NCBI GenBank assembly: GCA_024114885.1
Contig: CP099426.1
Location: 1,240,001 to 1,304,000, forward strand
DNA length: 64,000 bases
From: Septoria linicola
Taxonomy: Eukaryota; Ascomycota; Dothideomycetes; Mycosphaerellales; Mycosphaerellaceae
Direction of reading: 5' to 3'
Both the position numbers and the translations under genes were made by a program. Positions 32,128 to 42,647 of the stretch are shown here, in pieces. Below the pieces are notes generated by a model that worked only from the letters and a program-made list of their open reading frames with translations, was not told where the DNA came from and did not search any database. Position 1 is the first letter of the stretch. Every line of letters begins with the position of its first letter.

Positions 32128-32214
32128 CATTGATGCAGGATGGCTTGACCAAGATCGCTCTCTCGCAGCTCAACCCGCGCCTCAGCATCGTCCTGCAGCA
32201 GCGGCTTTCACGCT

Positions 32215-33288
32215 CTAATCAAAATTCTGCTCCCCCATCATTTCGAGAGCGTCCTCAACCGTGTCTACTCCTTCAATGTGCTGCGGTCCATAAACTCCAG
32301 GTTCACGCCAGAACGGACAATCGGTGCCATGGTGAGAGCTGCCTTCCATTTCTATCATACTGTAGTCGCCAAGACAGAGCCAGCAGAAAATGTGTCCGCA
32401 ACCGTCACCTACGATAGGTTAGTCTCGCGAAGTAAGCACAAGTATTTGTGTGTGGACGTACACTCCATTGCCTCGCAACCACTGTCCACTGTCAGAGAAC
32501 GACTTTAAGCGTGTCATAGTGCGACTTACCCTTCTTTCACAATCCTTGTCTCGCATTCTGGGCACTTCTTCGAAGTCTTACTCAGTAGTTCGTCACTCGC
32601 GTCCTCCTCGCTTTTGTGCGCCTGCCGCATTCTGTACCGTGCTCCTTTCCAGCTCACCTCGAAGCGGATGCCAGCTCGCTTACGCTCCAGAAGTTCCGCG
32701 TCGCAGTCTACGCCTGGATGGAAAGGGAGTTTGCACGTAATGCCTGGGAATGGTAGGCAAAGGTTAGCGGTGTCTCACGCGGCTGCGCGCTCTAGCAACA
32801 GCGATCGCGATAGAAAATGCCACGGCGTCGGTATGATATGCAGAGACACCGAGATGCCGAAAGGTGAACGTACAGTGCTTGTGCGCGCAGACTTCACAAG
32901 TGAAGACTGGTTCTTCTGGAGGATGATGCTGAAGTAAGCTGCAGCTCGAAGCCATACACTTTCGATAGCTTAGGTGCTTCTTCTTTTCGGAAATCGCGAG
33001 AAGTTCGAGGTACCTGCAGCACTATTAGTCTTGAGGATCCGAATGAGATCATTGAACTGACCTCTCCAAAGTCTCCGGCGCTGCTCTAAGTTTGATTTCT
33101 TCACGGTCCATCGGCATGCCACACTCGACGCATGAGATGTCCTCTGGTTGTTTGGCCCTAATCTGAACTTTCAGGCCCTCTTGCCAGCACTTCACACAAG
33201 TCTGGTTTAAATGTTCACAAACTCTAGTAGGAGCGCCCGGAAATTGGTGAGGGGCGAAGAAATCGTCACAAATGATGCAGTTCGGCAT
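32215..33288 (-). CDS. RBR (RING-IBR-RING) ubiquitin-ligase-like protein, copy 3 (intact)
   Basis: Minus strand, five exons: 33288-33062, 33013-32874, 32743-32530, 32481-32462 and 32408-32215. They give 264 aa with every phase consistent. RING1: MPNCIICDDFFAPHQ...VCEHLNQTCVKCWQEGL, ISCVECGMPM. IBR: CSLLQHHPPEEPVFTCEVCAHKHCITCKLPFHPGVDC. A linker of about 40 residues leads to RING2: KCPECETRIVKEGGCEAMECDGCGHIFCWLC. RING2 is assembled across a 20 nt exon that encodes GGCEAME, with the ligand cysteines completed on both sides. The fold suggests a ubiquitin ligase of the RBR class. At 264 aa it is smaller than ariadne or parkin types and lacks their accessory domains, so substrate choice is unknown. 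This is the best template for the family. Confidence 0.82.
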
Positions 33289-33664
33289 GTTGCTTGATTT
33301 GTGTGTCAAAGATGGGCTCGAGGGTGTACTAGTGGAAGATCTCTCTAGTCTTCGCGAGAAGCGATTGCTGCAGTGCGTCAGAGTAGAGGACAGTGCTAAA
33401 GCAAGATGTCTATTGTCTCGGGTATGACCCGCTTTCTGCGCCAAGAAATGCACTCTTCATTCACTGTCTTAGGCTCCAATAGTCGGAAGCGAAGTGGTGT
33501 CAGATAACACTCTGACAGCGTCAAAGGATGTTAGTGCGGCCCAAAATGTGAAGCGTAACCAGAACTTTAGCCTGAAGATGCGATCGGAGAGTACTTCGAT
33601 CGTGCTATTGCTGTTATCTAAGACCGTCGGCGCTTGATGGAGGTTACTGTTTACTGCCAACCCA
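33289..33664. other. Intergenic, RBR copy 3 to URK1
   Basis: 376 bp. Nothing recognisable; contains the start region of RBR copy 3 and the 3' end of URK1, both on the minus strand. Confidence 0.45.
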
Positions 33665-35360
33665 TCAGCAACCAAGGTATCTCTGCTCGACCCACCTTGC
33701 CTCAGTATCACCAACGACCCTACTGATGACCACCTTGATCTCGGGATATACGCTCATCAACCTATTCAGACCATCCTTACCAGCCATGTAGGTCACGAAG
33801 ACAATATGGCTCTCCTTGACGCCATGATCAAGCAGAACACGGACAGCCATCAGCGCTGCACCACCGCTACTCATCTGCGGATCCATGAGCAGAACCCTCT
33901 TATGATCCTGCAGATCTGGACTGAGCTTGTAGTAGTGCAGCTCCGGCTCGCCAGTGCGAAAGTTGGTCTGAATGAGCATGCGTCCGATGCGGCAATCGGG
34001 TATTACGCGCTTCAGACCAGTCTCGAGGCACGCTCCACCACGAAGGACAACGACGGCGGATGTCTCGCCGTCAACAGCAAGGCCACGATAGACCTCCCCA
34101 GGCACAGGGGTGTTCACGATTTGCTGCTTGTAGCACAAGCCGGCCGTGAATGCTTGCTCGACCAACATGACTGCCAGCCTGTCGAAGTAGAAGATGAAGT
34201 CTTCCCTCTCAAGCTCGGGGTTCATGAGGATTGTGTTGATGCCGCGGACCTGGTTGGTCTGTTCCAAGACGGACACGTGCGTGGAAAGAGCTGCGTCTTC
34301 TGACACCTGTCCGAGACGGCGGAGCTCAAGCTGATGCTGCCTCGACTTCTCATCTAATGTCTTATGGATACGATCAGAGACCATGCTGATAGCAACTTTG
34401 TTCTCGATACCTCGCGGGACTATCAGATCTATACTGCACAATCAGCATGTGTTGGGTAACAAATAGACGATGCAGTAGCGGCAGGTGGAGCACGTATCAG
34501 ACAAATTGAAAGATGGTAATTGTTTATCAACAGGAGATTTCAGTTGAACTATGCATTGAAATTTTGAATCATCACGATGCTGAGAGGGGAGGAAATGACA
34601 ACAGACGTACCTGCGACATTGCGTTGGGGTTCCACGAATTTGTGGAAGTTTGGCTTGACGAAGCCGAACCATTGCTTGATACAACCTTCGATGTCCCGGC
34701 CACGCTCGCGGACATCACGGAGAACTAGAAGAAGATGTCAGCATGCTGTGTAAGTGATCTGTTGTGCCGCAACTTACGACGTCTCGACAAGCAGAGATCT
34801 GCATCTGCTTCGGTGAAGATGCGAAGATCAAGCAAGTCCAAGATGCGTTGATCATGGAGTGCAAAGATCCCTTCGAGCACTAGCACGTGAGGTGAGTATA
34901 TCGTGTTCGTACGATCGACTCTGGCATGCTTCTCGAAAGAGTACACTGGAATGTCTGCTTTCTTGCTGTGAAAGCATTAATTGAAATGTCTTGCCATTGC
35001 AGGGCGGGTAGGAGCAGCGTACCCAGCTTTGATATCTTGCAAGTTCTCCACAAGCTTGTCGAAGTCGATAGCTTCTGGAGCGTCAAAGTCGTACTCATTT
35101 CTGAATGCGGCTGCAGACTGCTCTGCCGTGAGAGGCTTGTAATAGCTGTCCATCGACATGATGACGACCCACGGCAGGCTTAGCTCTCGGATGATCGCCA
35201 TGGAAAGCGAGGTCTTGCCAGATCCAGAGCTACCGGCGACGCCGATGATGGACGTGTTGGCCCATGGTGGAGAGTAATGAGCCCGCGTACTCGAGCCGGC
35301 TTTTGGAGAGTCCAATGCTGCGAAAGCGCCCAGCGGGAGCTCAAGAGAAGGTATATTCAT
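33665..35360 (-). CDS. URK1: Uridine kinase with UPRT-like C-terminal domain
   Basis: Minus strand; exons 35360-35023, 34965-34778, 34724-34611 and 34428-33665, 467 aa. The kinase P-loop is IIGVAGSSGSGKTSL. It is followed by VVIMSMDSYYKPL, FDAPEAIDFDKL, the lid segment YSFEKHARVDRTN and VLVLEGIFALHD. Later come RRLLRDVRERGRDIEG and VKPNFHKFVEPQ. The C-terminal half is uracil-phosphoribosyltransferase-like: LERE-DFIFYFDRLAVMLVEQA, RGGACLETGL, LLMDPQMSSGGAA. The enzyme phosphorylates uridine and cytidine in pyrimidine salvage; the UPRT-like half is probably regulatory, as in other eukaryotic uridine-cytidine kinases. The start is the ATG at 35358-35360. The same frame is open upstream but offers only GTG, so an additional 5' exon is possible. 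Intron 3 is 182 nt, longer than usual here. Confidence 0.92.
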
Positions 35361-36059
35361 CGCAGACGCATGGAGAGGACCGAAGCCGACACCTCGATAG
35401 TCCACATGGTCCTGCCTTTGCAAGATGGTGGACGAAGGAGTGTAGTCTCGACGTGCCGTGGAGAAGAAAGGAAAGGATGGATCTCCCGCCTTGAAAACTC
35501 GAGATCCAGAAGCGAAGTGCTTGCGTATCAAAAGTGGTGACACTGCAGGAACGCTCGTTCCGTGTCTGCGATGGCTCTTGCCGGTTCTACACTGCTCAAC
35601 ACACTCATATTGTCAGATGGTAGCGCTCTAGAGACTTCCATGAGCCAGAAAAGGCAGAATGTTCCGTTAAGGAAGACAGATGCTCACCATGATAGCTATT
35701 GCTGTATGCTGCAGTGCCACCAGATCTGCAGCTCTTGGCAGAGCCAGACGACTGAGCTCTCTTCAATTCTTACTTCTGCGGGACAACCTCAATCCTCATC
35801 CACACCACAGCCTAGCACATACCTTCGCAGTACTTTTTGCGCAGCAGTACACAGCCCTTGATCTAAAGGATCCGGGCTGATTGAACATGTGCCTCGCAAC
35901 TACCTGATTCCGGAAATGGTACGTGCTTCCTCCATGCCGCCGCGAAGAGCTCCCATCGCGTACCAGCTCGAGCTCGAGCAAAGATATTTTCTGTGCTCAA
36001 GCACTCTTGAACACCACTAACACACTCACCAGAGCTCATCGCCATCCGTGCGCTCCACG
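35361..36059. other. Divergent region URK1/GID8
   Basis: 699 bp between divergent genes. It carries the open frame upstream of URK1, and on the plus strand a 99-codon frame (35562-35861) without domain character. Either could belong to leader exons. Confidence 0.4.
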
Positions 36060-37214
36060 ATGCGTCCTACACAGTCATTCGACTCCAAGGTGGAGGAGAA
36101 GAAGCCGAGCAAGAGGTATGCCTCACACCTTCCTCTTCCTACCACGACTGCCCCTTGACATGATGTGTTAAAAACAAATGGGAATCTCTCCTAACCATAC
36201 TGCGGAGAAAAATAATTTGTACCTCTGATTTCAGCAATGGGCATCAAGCTTCATCGCTCAACACACTTTTACTCCACATTCAAAACAATGGCCGAGGCGC
36301 GCCTGAGAAGGCGCGTCAGCTTGGAGAAGCTATGGGCTAACAAGTTCCGGCACAGCGACATCAATTGGGTCATCATGGATTACCTCGTCTCTGAAGGCTA
36401 TCCAGCGGCTGCAGAGAAATTTGCACAAGAGACAAATCTCGGCAACCCAGACGACATGGAGAGCATACGCGAACGCGTCGCCGTGCGTAATGCCATCCAC
36501 AGCGGCAATGTGGAAGAAGCCATTGAGCTCATCAATGAGATTGATCATCAGGTATGTCGCCAGCCAATCCTTTTGCCTTTTCCGAAATGATTATTGTTTC
36601 ATGCACCACTCATATACCTTCGGGTGTTGATGATATCAATAAACTACACTTCAGTCCTCAGTATGATCTCGCTACTAGTATCACCGTCACTGTCAAGCCA
36701 CTGTGATTATTCTTGTCACTGACTCGATGGCGTGCAGATCCTCGATCATAACCAGCTGCTCCACTTCAACCTCCTGCAACTCCAACTCATCGAGCTCATC
36801 CGCGGTATTATCGTTCGTCCCGCTAGCAGCGCAGTGCCCACTAGTGAGGAGTTCCGTCCTGCACTGGACTTCGCGACTGAGCAACTGGCCCCTAAGGCGC
36901 CCACAGAAGCCAAGTATCAGGAGGCATTGCAGCGAACCATGGCACTCATGATCTTCTCGCCGGACAAGATGCAACCAGAGTTCAAGGAGCTGCTCGATCT
37001 CCGACTGCGGGAGAAAGTGGCTACTTCTGTCAACAAGGCAATACTCGAGAGCAGAGGACAGAGATCAGAGGCCAAGATACGAAGACTTGTTCGAGGAAGA
37101 GCATGGGCAGAGTCACTGGCACGTGAGGTAAAGGTCGACCTTCCTTCCACGATACCCATCGGCCTAGATGCCGCAGAGACAGCGCAGGTCGCTGGTGATG
37201 CCATGGTGCAATGA
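36060..37214 (+). CDS. GID8: GID8-like CTLH/GID ubiquitin ligase subunit
   Basis: Three exons, 36060-36115, 36356-36551 and 36738-37214; 242 aa. Joining exon 1 (MRPTQSFDSKVEEKKPSK) to SDINWVIMDYLVSEGYPAAAEKFAQE restores the known fungal N-terminus and LisH motif. The CTLH motif follows: SIRERVAVRNAIHSGNVEEAIELINEID. The CRA region crosses intron 2: QILDHNQLLHFNLLQLQLIELIRG. GID8 is the scaffold linking RING subunits and receptors of the GID/CTLH complex, which in yeast destroys gluconeogenic enzymes after glucose return. Intron 1 (240 nt, CTAAC branch, GCACAG end) holds an alternative open frame with an ATG at 36237. That frame reads straight into exon 2 and would give a protein with a different start. 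The conserved exon 1 argues for the spliced form. Confidence 0.9.
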
Positions 37215-37510
37215 TGTTACGACAGGGAGAAGATATGATTCATGAATATTTGGGCTTAGCGATGGTGTTAAAGGTGCTAGAAGGTTTCGAATTCATCAAC
37301 CACGCTGCGAATTTCAGATCCGTCTGGATCCAATCACGACTCTACTTACATATCTCTCATCTACTTTCCGAAGTCGTATCAAAGAGATGGCTCGCCCTCA
37401 CGCTTGGAGAGTCCAGGCGCAAGGCGACGTGTCAGCAAATACCCTAATCGCCAGCTCCAGCCCCAGCAGCAATTCAGATGTCCTTTCTTCGCGGTCGCTC
37501 TGTGGAAACG

Positions 37511-38556
37511 CTAGGCCTCAGTCTTCAGCTTGTTGCTCTCCCCACGCTGGCTGGTCTTGGCCGATCTTTTGCGCGCCTTCTTCGCCTCCTCCCTCTCCAC
37601 GTAAGTGCGACTCATCTCAAACCGATTGAGAGCGCCGTGACTTGTCTCCCAGTGCCGCTCGCCGGGAGCGCACTTGTTGTTGCGGTCCTCGGCGTCAGCG
37701 ATCGGCTTCAAGCGAATCGCATACTCATCGCAAGTCTCCTCGGGATGCTCCTTCCTGTTGCATGCACTGCAGAGATGGAAATGATGCTTGCAGCTGGGCA
37801 AATGGGCTAGTCTGCCCTTCAGGTATACGCTTCCACTCCCTACCCAAGGCACCAGACACCCGCTACAGAAACGAAACCACAGCCAGCACTCACGCCAGCG
37901 GAGCTCATCTTGGTACCCGCGGAGCAAGTGACGTGACCGCAAGCCTTTTCGACGCCATCAAATGGTACCGAGCAGTTCGGGCAATATCCAAGTATTTTGG
38001 CATTGGGTAGATCAGCCCTGACTCGTGTTGCCATCTCGGAAGCTGTGTATAGCGCACTCATGCGGGCTTGATACTCGAGGCATGTCTCATCGACGTGCTC
38101 TGGCCGATCGCAGTCCACGCATGTCTTGAACGAGCAGTACTGGCAGACGAAGACTCGCCCATCATTCGAGCGATGAAAGGGCTGTGACAGAGACTTTTCC
38201 CCCTGGCATCGGTTCTGACACACACGCCAATTTTGGGCGGCCTTCTTCATATGGTATCGGTCGTTGGTATGCTTCTTGCTCAGTCTCAAGAGCTCTTCCT
38301 CACTCAGCGGACTCAAGCAAAATATGCATGGCATGCTGGTAAGGTGTTCTGCGCTGGACAGACCACTTGAATCTGCAATTGGCCTCTCTTCGACTTGCTT
38401 GCTCAGCCAGACTTCCCAACACTCGCCGCAGGCGCGCTCGCCAGACTTTTCGTGGTGTGACATCGACTGGCCATTGTAATCAAGACAGGTCTTTGGTGAG
38501 GTGACGAAGCTAGCAACGCCAGACCAGCAGATTGGGCACTCCTTCTTGGAAGGCAT
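37511..38556 (-). CDS. RBR (RING-IBR-RING) protein, copy 4, frameshift in RING2
   Basis: Minus strand, no introns needed. The first frame (38556 to about 37875) has RING1 as ECPICWSGV...ERACGECWEVWL with MPCIFCLSPL. The IBR is NRCQGEK...GRVFVCQYCSFKTCVDCDRPEHVDETC. RING2 starts as GYCPNCSVPFDGVEKACGHVTC and continues to SAGCG. At about 37873-37878 (GGTTTCG on the minus strand) the frame breaks. The next frame continues FRFCSGCLVPWVGSGSVYLKGRLAH, SCKHHFHLCSACNRKEHPEETC and a long charged tail to the stop at 37511. The two halves together form one complete RBR protein of about 348 residues. As read, the first frame ends soon after the break (VWCLG). Unlike copies 1-3 it has no introns, so it is a more distant paralogue. 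Confidence 0.72.
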
Positions 38557-39411
38557 GGTTGACAGGATGTGATTGCGAAGGGTTCGCGGATGCAGGTCGA
38601 ATATGTTGTTGGTCAAGGAAAGGGAAAGGTTTAATGAGTGGTATGAAGAACGGAAAGCACGATGAGGTTTGCAAAGATCTGTTCAGTGAGGTTCACTGTG
38701 TTCGAGTAGTGAGGTGAGGCGAGCTGGAACGCGCTGTGCAGCTGTGTGCCTGCTGACAGTGGTCCACAAGAGGGCATAAGACAGCACTTTGTCTCCTCTA
38801 TCAATTCAGACTTTCAAACACACAACCAACCTGCTACTTGAACCATCTTGACACACAAAGCAAAGCAACTTTAAGTCACAAAGGTTAGTCAGACATCACA
38901 GCTTGAAGCGTTCATGCCGCTGCTCCTCGCGGTCGCGACGCCGAGCAGGTCACGGCTTGAGCGCTCAGATACGCACAATTCACCTCTATTCCGACTCCGC
39001 TATAACTGTTGTCTTACGATGTTACGACTACATGATCCTTTATTTCGCACGAGCAGTCTACGAGACATCCAGCATTTCATTGGAGACGCGAGCTGACTTA
39101 TCACATTAGCCGAAAAAGCCACTTCAGCTACTACCAACTCCTGAAGTCGAAGCTATCCTATAGTATTCAATTGAGGGTGATTTCGTTTCGTTGAACACGG
39201 AGACGAGACGAAGACGGGAGAGATATGCGACAATTGCGGACAGACAGGCCAGCTCGTAAGTCTCACGCAACTGGTCGTCCCCGTCCGGAGGAAGAGCTAA
39301 CGGAGACATCCCAGTTCAGAACTCCACAAGTCCAGAGGACGACCCAACTCGGACTTATAAAACCTTACCTTGCCAGAACATTTGCAAACATTAGCAACAC
39401 TCCTACCACGA
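38557..39411. other. Intergenic, RBR copy 4 to SIM protein
   Basis: 855 bp. No gene with domain character. The frame of the next gene is open upstream to about 39225, but the first suitable ATG is at 39412. Confidence 0.45.
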
Positions 39412-40094
39412 TGTCTACAGCATCGTCCCAAGGACTCTTCGTGTCTGAAGAAGTCGACATCCCTCGTGAGCTTCGCAGTGACGCTCCATCGGCACAGCCA
39501 GTAGGCGCAACAGCCGAGCCACCAGCCAAGAGAGTGAAGCTGGAGGCTAGTCATGCAAAGAGCGTTGCTGGCGCTCCCGGAGAGTCATCCAGAACTCGCA
39601 CTAGCCGTGGTTCTCCGGACATCGTAATCGACTTGACGGAGGACATATACTTCGTCGGCGGGAACCACGGCTTTATGACCAAGGCAGACATAATTGAGGA
39701 ATTCAAACGTCTTCGAGTTGAGTATGCTGAGATTTTTCTTTCTGCGAGCCAGAGAGCCGATCCGGCTAAGAAGATGAAAGGCACCTTGGAAGATACGTCC
39801 AAGGCTAGCGGGCGATCCAATCTGGCCAAGATCCTAGAGCGGGACCAACAGGATTGGGGAAAGCAGCTGGTCAATGCTCTAAAAGCCCTGACGAAGGAAC
39901 TGGGAGACCTGGAGAATTTCGAGATCAAGCTCGACCGTCAAGCTTATCTCGTTCTCGTGGAGGCTGCCTATACCAAGTGTGAGAAGCAGTGCAGGGCAAA
40001 AGTCGTGAGGGCCCAGGCAGAGCTAGCACAGCGGCAGGAGATCATCGGCAAGATGAAGATGCTTAAGGAAGCTATGAAGAAGGCTCCCGTCTAA
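39412..40094 (+). CDS. Nuclear-type hypothetical protein with SUMO-interaction motif
   Basis: Intronless, 227 aa from the ATG at 39412. The N-terminal third is disordered and contains PPAKRVKLE, very close to the classical Myc-type nuclear localisation signal. About 30 residues later is DIVIDLTED, a textbook SUMO-interaction motif: a hydrophobic core with flanking acids, as in the VIDLT motifs of SUMO-binding proteins. The C-terminal two thirds is helical and charged. It includes ADIIEEFKRLRVEYAEIFLSAS, a lysine-rich linker and a predicted coiled coil (AYTKCEKQCRAKVVRAQAELAQRQEIIGKMKMLKEAMKK). I do not recognise a named family. A nuclear SUMO-reader or scaffold role is inferred from motifs only. 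No catalytic domain is visible. Confidence 0.75.
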
Positions 40095-40752
40095 CGGAAG
40101 ACTTTGTGTGTCTGAGAGGATTGATCGGGATACTTGGTCCCAGCATGTACATTAGCATGTCCTCAAATCGGTTTGAGAGACAGATAGCGCCTCCTTGGAC
40201 GGCAGTGGGCCTGAAATACACGATAACTTCTTGGACTGTATCTCGATCTCTTTACGCGCCACGGTTTGTGTTTCTAGCTAAGCCATTCGATAGTCTTGGA
40301 GACTGTGTCCTCTCCTGGTTTGGGACCAGAGCTATACAGTCAGACTGTCCCTGAACCCCCGTCGTGCTCGACAGACAGGGTACTATAAGGAAAGTGTTCG
40401 CACTTCCCAAGAATTCCTGCGTTCGAGTGGCGAGCTCATCGTTCTAGTCTGTGGTTATTGATTTATGAGCCAGCGTGCATAGCTGGATAGCAAGAAGCTT
40501 GGTCATCGACTGCTAATGTAAAATTGCGAGCTCTGCAATACGTAATGCGGTCTTATTGTAAGTCATCTGAGCATTTTCCACATCAACTTCTTCTCACAAC
40601 CTGACGCGAGTGCCAAGCCTCGCAAGCTCCTGTTCCGACGAGCCGAGCGCCACGCCATCAACCCTGTTTGTAGCTTGTATCGCCACCACCTCAAGACTTG
40701 AAAGTCGCCTTTCGCCTTCAATCTTCTCCGCATCACCTATCAAGCAGCCAAC
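40095..40752. other. Intergenic, SIM protein to GILT gene
   Basis: 658 bp. Nothing recognisable. Confidence 0.5.
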
Positions 40753-41689
40753 ATGGACTCACCAAACATGGAAAAGCAGCCACTACTCGATACCCAGGAA
40801 CCCTCAGGTCCAGAGCCAACCCTCCATGAACTCCAACAAGATGTCTTCAAAGCCCAACGCCGCTACATGCGAGCCTGGAGCCGCTCGACTAGTGGCGTCT
40901 GGCACAAACGCATCATGCTAGGAGTGACAGCTCTGCTCGTCTCCTTCATGGCTTTGATGGTCACTCTGATCGCTGCAGATGCTCTTGCCGATGATAGCGA
41001 AGGCTGGACATACCCTGGCCGAGTGCCTCTCGAGGCTCACATCATGTCAAAGTGCCCAGATGCTAGGGACTGTCTGCATGATTTGATCTTGCCTGCGATG
41101 CAAAAGGTTTCGAATAAGGTGGATTTCAAGCTTTCGTATATTGGTACTACGACAGATCATGACGATGGTGTGGTGTGTATGCATGGTCAGGAGGAGTGCT
41201 TGGGCAACATTATTGAGCTTTGTGCTGCGCATTTGTACCCTGATCCGAAGGTATGGGTATATCTGATTCTGGTGGCGTGACATTGCTGATATTGTGCTTA
41301 GATTTACTTGGGCTTCACAATGTGCCTTACTCGAGAGTACCAGAAGATTCCGGAGCGAGCACTTCTAGAAGACTGTGCTCTTGAGCATGGGATTGACTTT
41401 GAGAGACTCAATAAGTGTACCACAGACGAGGATGGCCAGCTTGCTGTTGACCGACTCAAGGTGCGTAGCCATACGTAACAATACTTTCATGCGATTATGA
41501 TTACTGACACTATCACAGGCAAGCTTCAATCACAGCTCCTCCGTCAATGTCACAAAAAGCTGTACTATCCGCTTGAACAACAAGGTCCGCTGCATCAGGG
41601 ACGGCGGAGAGTGGACAGACTGTGAAGGAGGCTCGAAGCCTTCAGACTTGGTGCAAGATATCATGGATCTCTCTGCGTCATACTATTGA
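40753..41689 (+). CDS. GILT-family thiol reductase-like membrane protein
   Basis: Three exons, 40753-41250, 41302-41460 and 41519-41689; 275 aa. A cytosolic N-terminus is followed by one membrane helix (about residues 56-76, MLGVTALLVSFMALMVTLIAA), so it is probably a type II protein. The lumenal domain opens with VPLEAHIMSKCPDARDCLHDLILPAM. This is the GILT pattern, though the usual CxxC redox pair is here C-x5-C. VDFKLSYIGTTT, then CMHGQEECLGNIIELCAAHLYP (the GILT CQHGxxECxxN signature) and a C-terminal cysteine-bearing region follow. GILT enzymes reduce disulfides in lysosomes. The stretched active-site spacing and membrane anchor resemble fungal members of unknown activity, so reductase function is not certain. 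Confidence 0.83.
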
Positions 41690-41939
41690 GCTGTGCCATG
41701 TAAGGCCATGCTCAGCCCGACCCTAGGTCGTAGGCTCATACCATCATGCCATTCATAATCATGCTCGTTTCCCATTTCCCGTGGCGTTGATAAACGCATA
41801 TGCTCCACTTCGCCATGCATGTTGAAGACGCTGCCGGATGCTAGGTTCTCACTCGAATGAGACATTATCCATGCCACTTCTCCGTAGTACGCCAGTCCGT
41901 AAAATCAAATCTGGTTTGGGTCCAGCTTTGGAATACTGT

Positions 41940-42647
41940 TCACCACGGACCCCATGTGCCGCGTGTGCCTCCGCTAGCGGCCAGCACTTCCCACCTTCCC
42001 ATTCCCTCAGCTGTACAGAAAGGGTGACGCAAAGCCACTCCAAGCACATATTCCATCCAGTCCCGAGTAAGCGTCACAGCGCCCTCACTGAGCTCTGGAA
42101 ATTTGCGAATCATGGTCTGTTGAGTCGCGACGAGCTGTGCTGTAGTAGATTTCGGATATTTGCTTGACTTCGAAGCGATCTCGAGTGTCTTGTCCCAGAC
42201 AAGGACCAGATACTGACGATGAGCGTTGCCATTCCAGTGAGTAGGTGAGTTCGGTTTGTTCCGATCTGCTGCTGCGCTGCTCTGTCCGAATTCGAGCTGC
42301 TGAGAAAGCACTTGGGTAGCGCGGCGCAAGATATTCGGCTGCGCCTGCGCCATGGCGTGCTTTGTTATTGTATGCGATAAGACCAGAGAAGTGCTTGCAG
42401 CCCTGCGAATAGTCGGGCGAGTCGGGGCTGGCAGGGTGGCATGTGTTGGCACGATGACCGAAGTTCCGGCAGAGTGCGCGGCGGGTCTTTCAATTGTACT
42501 TTCCGCAGTCGAACTCGACGGCGGGCTGTGAAAAGTGTCAGAACGAGTGACAGTGATTCTGGGCAGCTGCGACTGGGGACCGGTGTCTCTGTCATCTTGC
42601 GCAGCTTTAAGCAGGAAGTAGCTGGAGGTCGTGCTCGAGGGTGCCAT
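41940..42647 (-). CDS. Hypothetical protein, conserved-looking C-terminal half
   Basis: Intronless minus-strand frame, 235 aa from the ATG at 42645-42647. The frame is open upstream to an ATG at 42786-42788, but a TATAAG-like element near 42734-42740 would lie inside that extension, so I prefer the later start. The first 130 residues are Ser/Thr/Pro/Ala-rich and probably disordered. The C-terminal part looks globular: HRQYLVLVWDKTLEIASKSSKYPKSTTAQLVATQQTMIRKFPEL, ending EYVLGVALRHPFC and a W-rich tail. I recognise no family. Neighbours give no functional hint. Confidence 0.5.
   Translation of the reverse strand: MAPSSTTSSYFLLKAAQDDRDTGPQSQLPRITVTRSDTFHSPPSSSTAESTIERPAAHSAGTSVIVPTHATLPAPTRPTIRRAASTSLVLSHTITKHAMAQAQPNILRRATQVLSQQLEFGQSSAAADRNKPNSPTHWNGNAHRQYLVLVWDKTLEIASKSSKYPKSTTAQLVATQQTMIRKFPELSEGAVTLTRDWMEYVLGVALRHPFCTAEGMGRWEVLAASGGTRGTWGPW

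Noticed and set aside
35361..35543. URK1 extension upstream of the ATG at 35360
   Set aside because: The frame is open but contains no ATG before an in-frame TGA; an extra 5' exon is possible but not shown.
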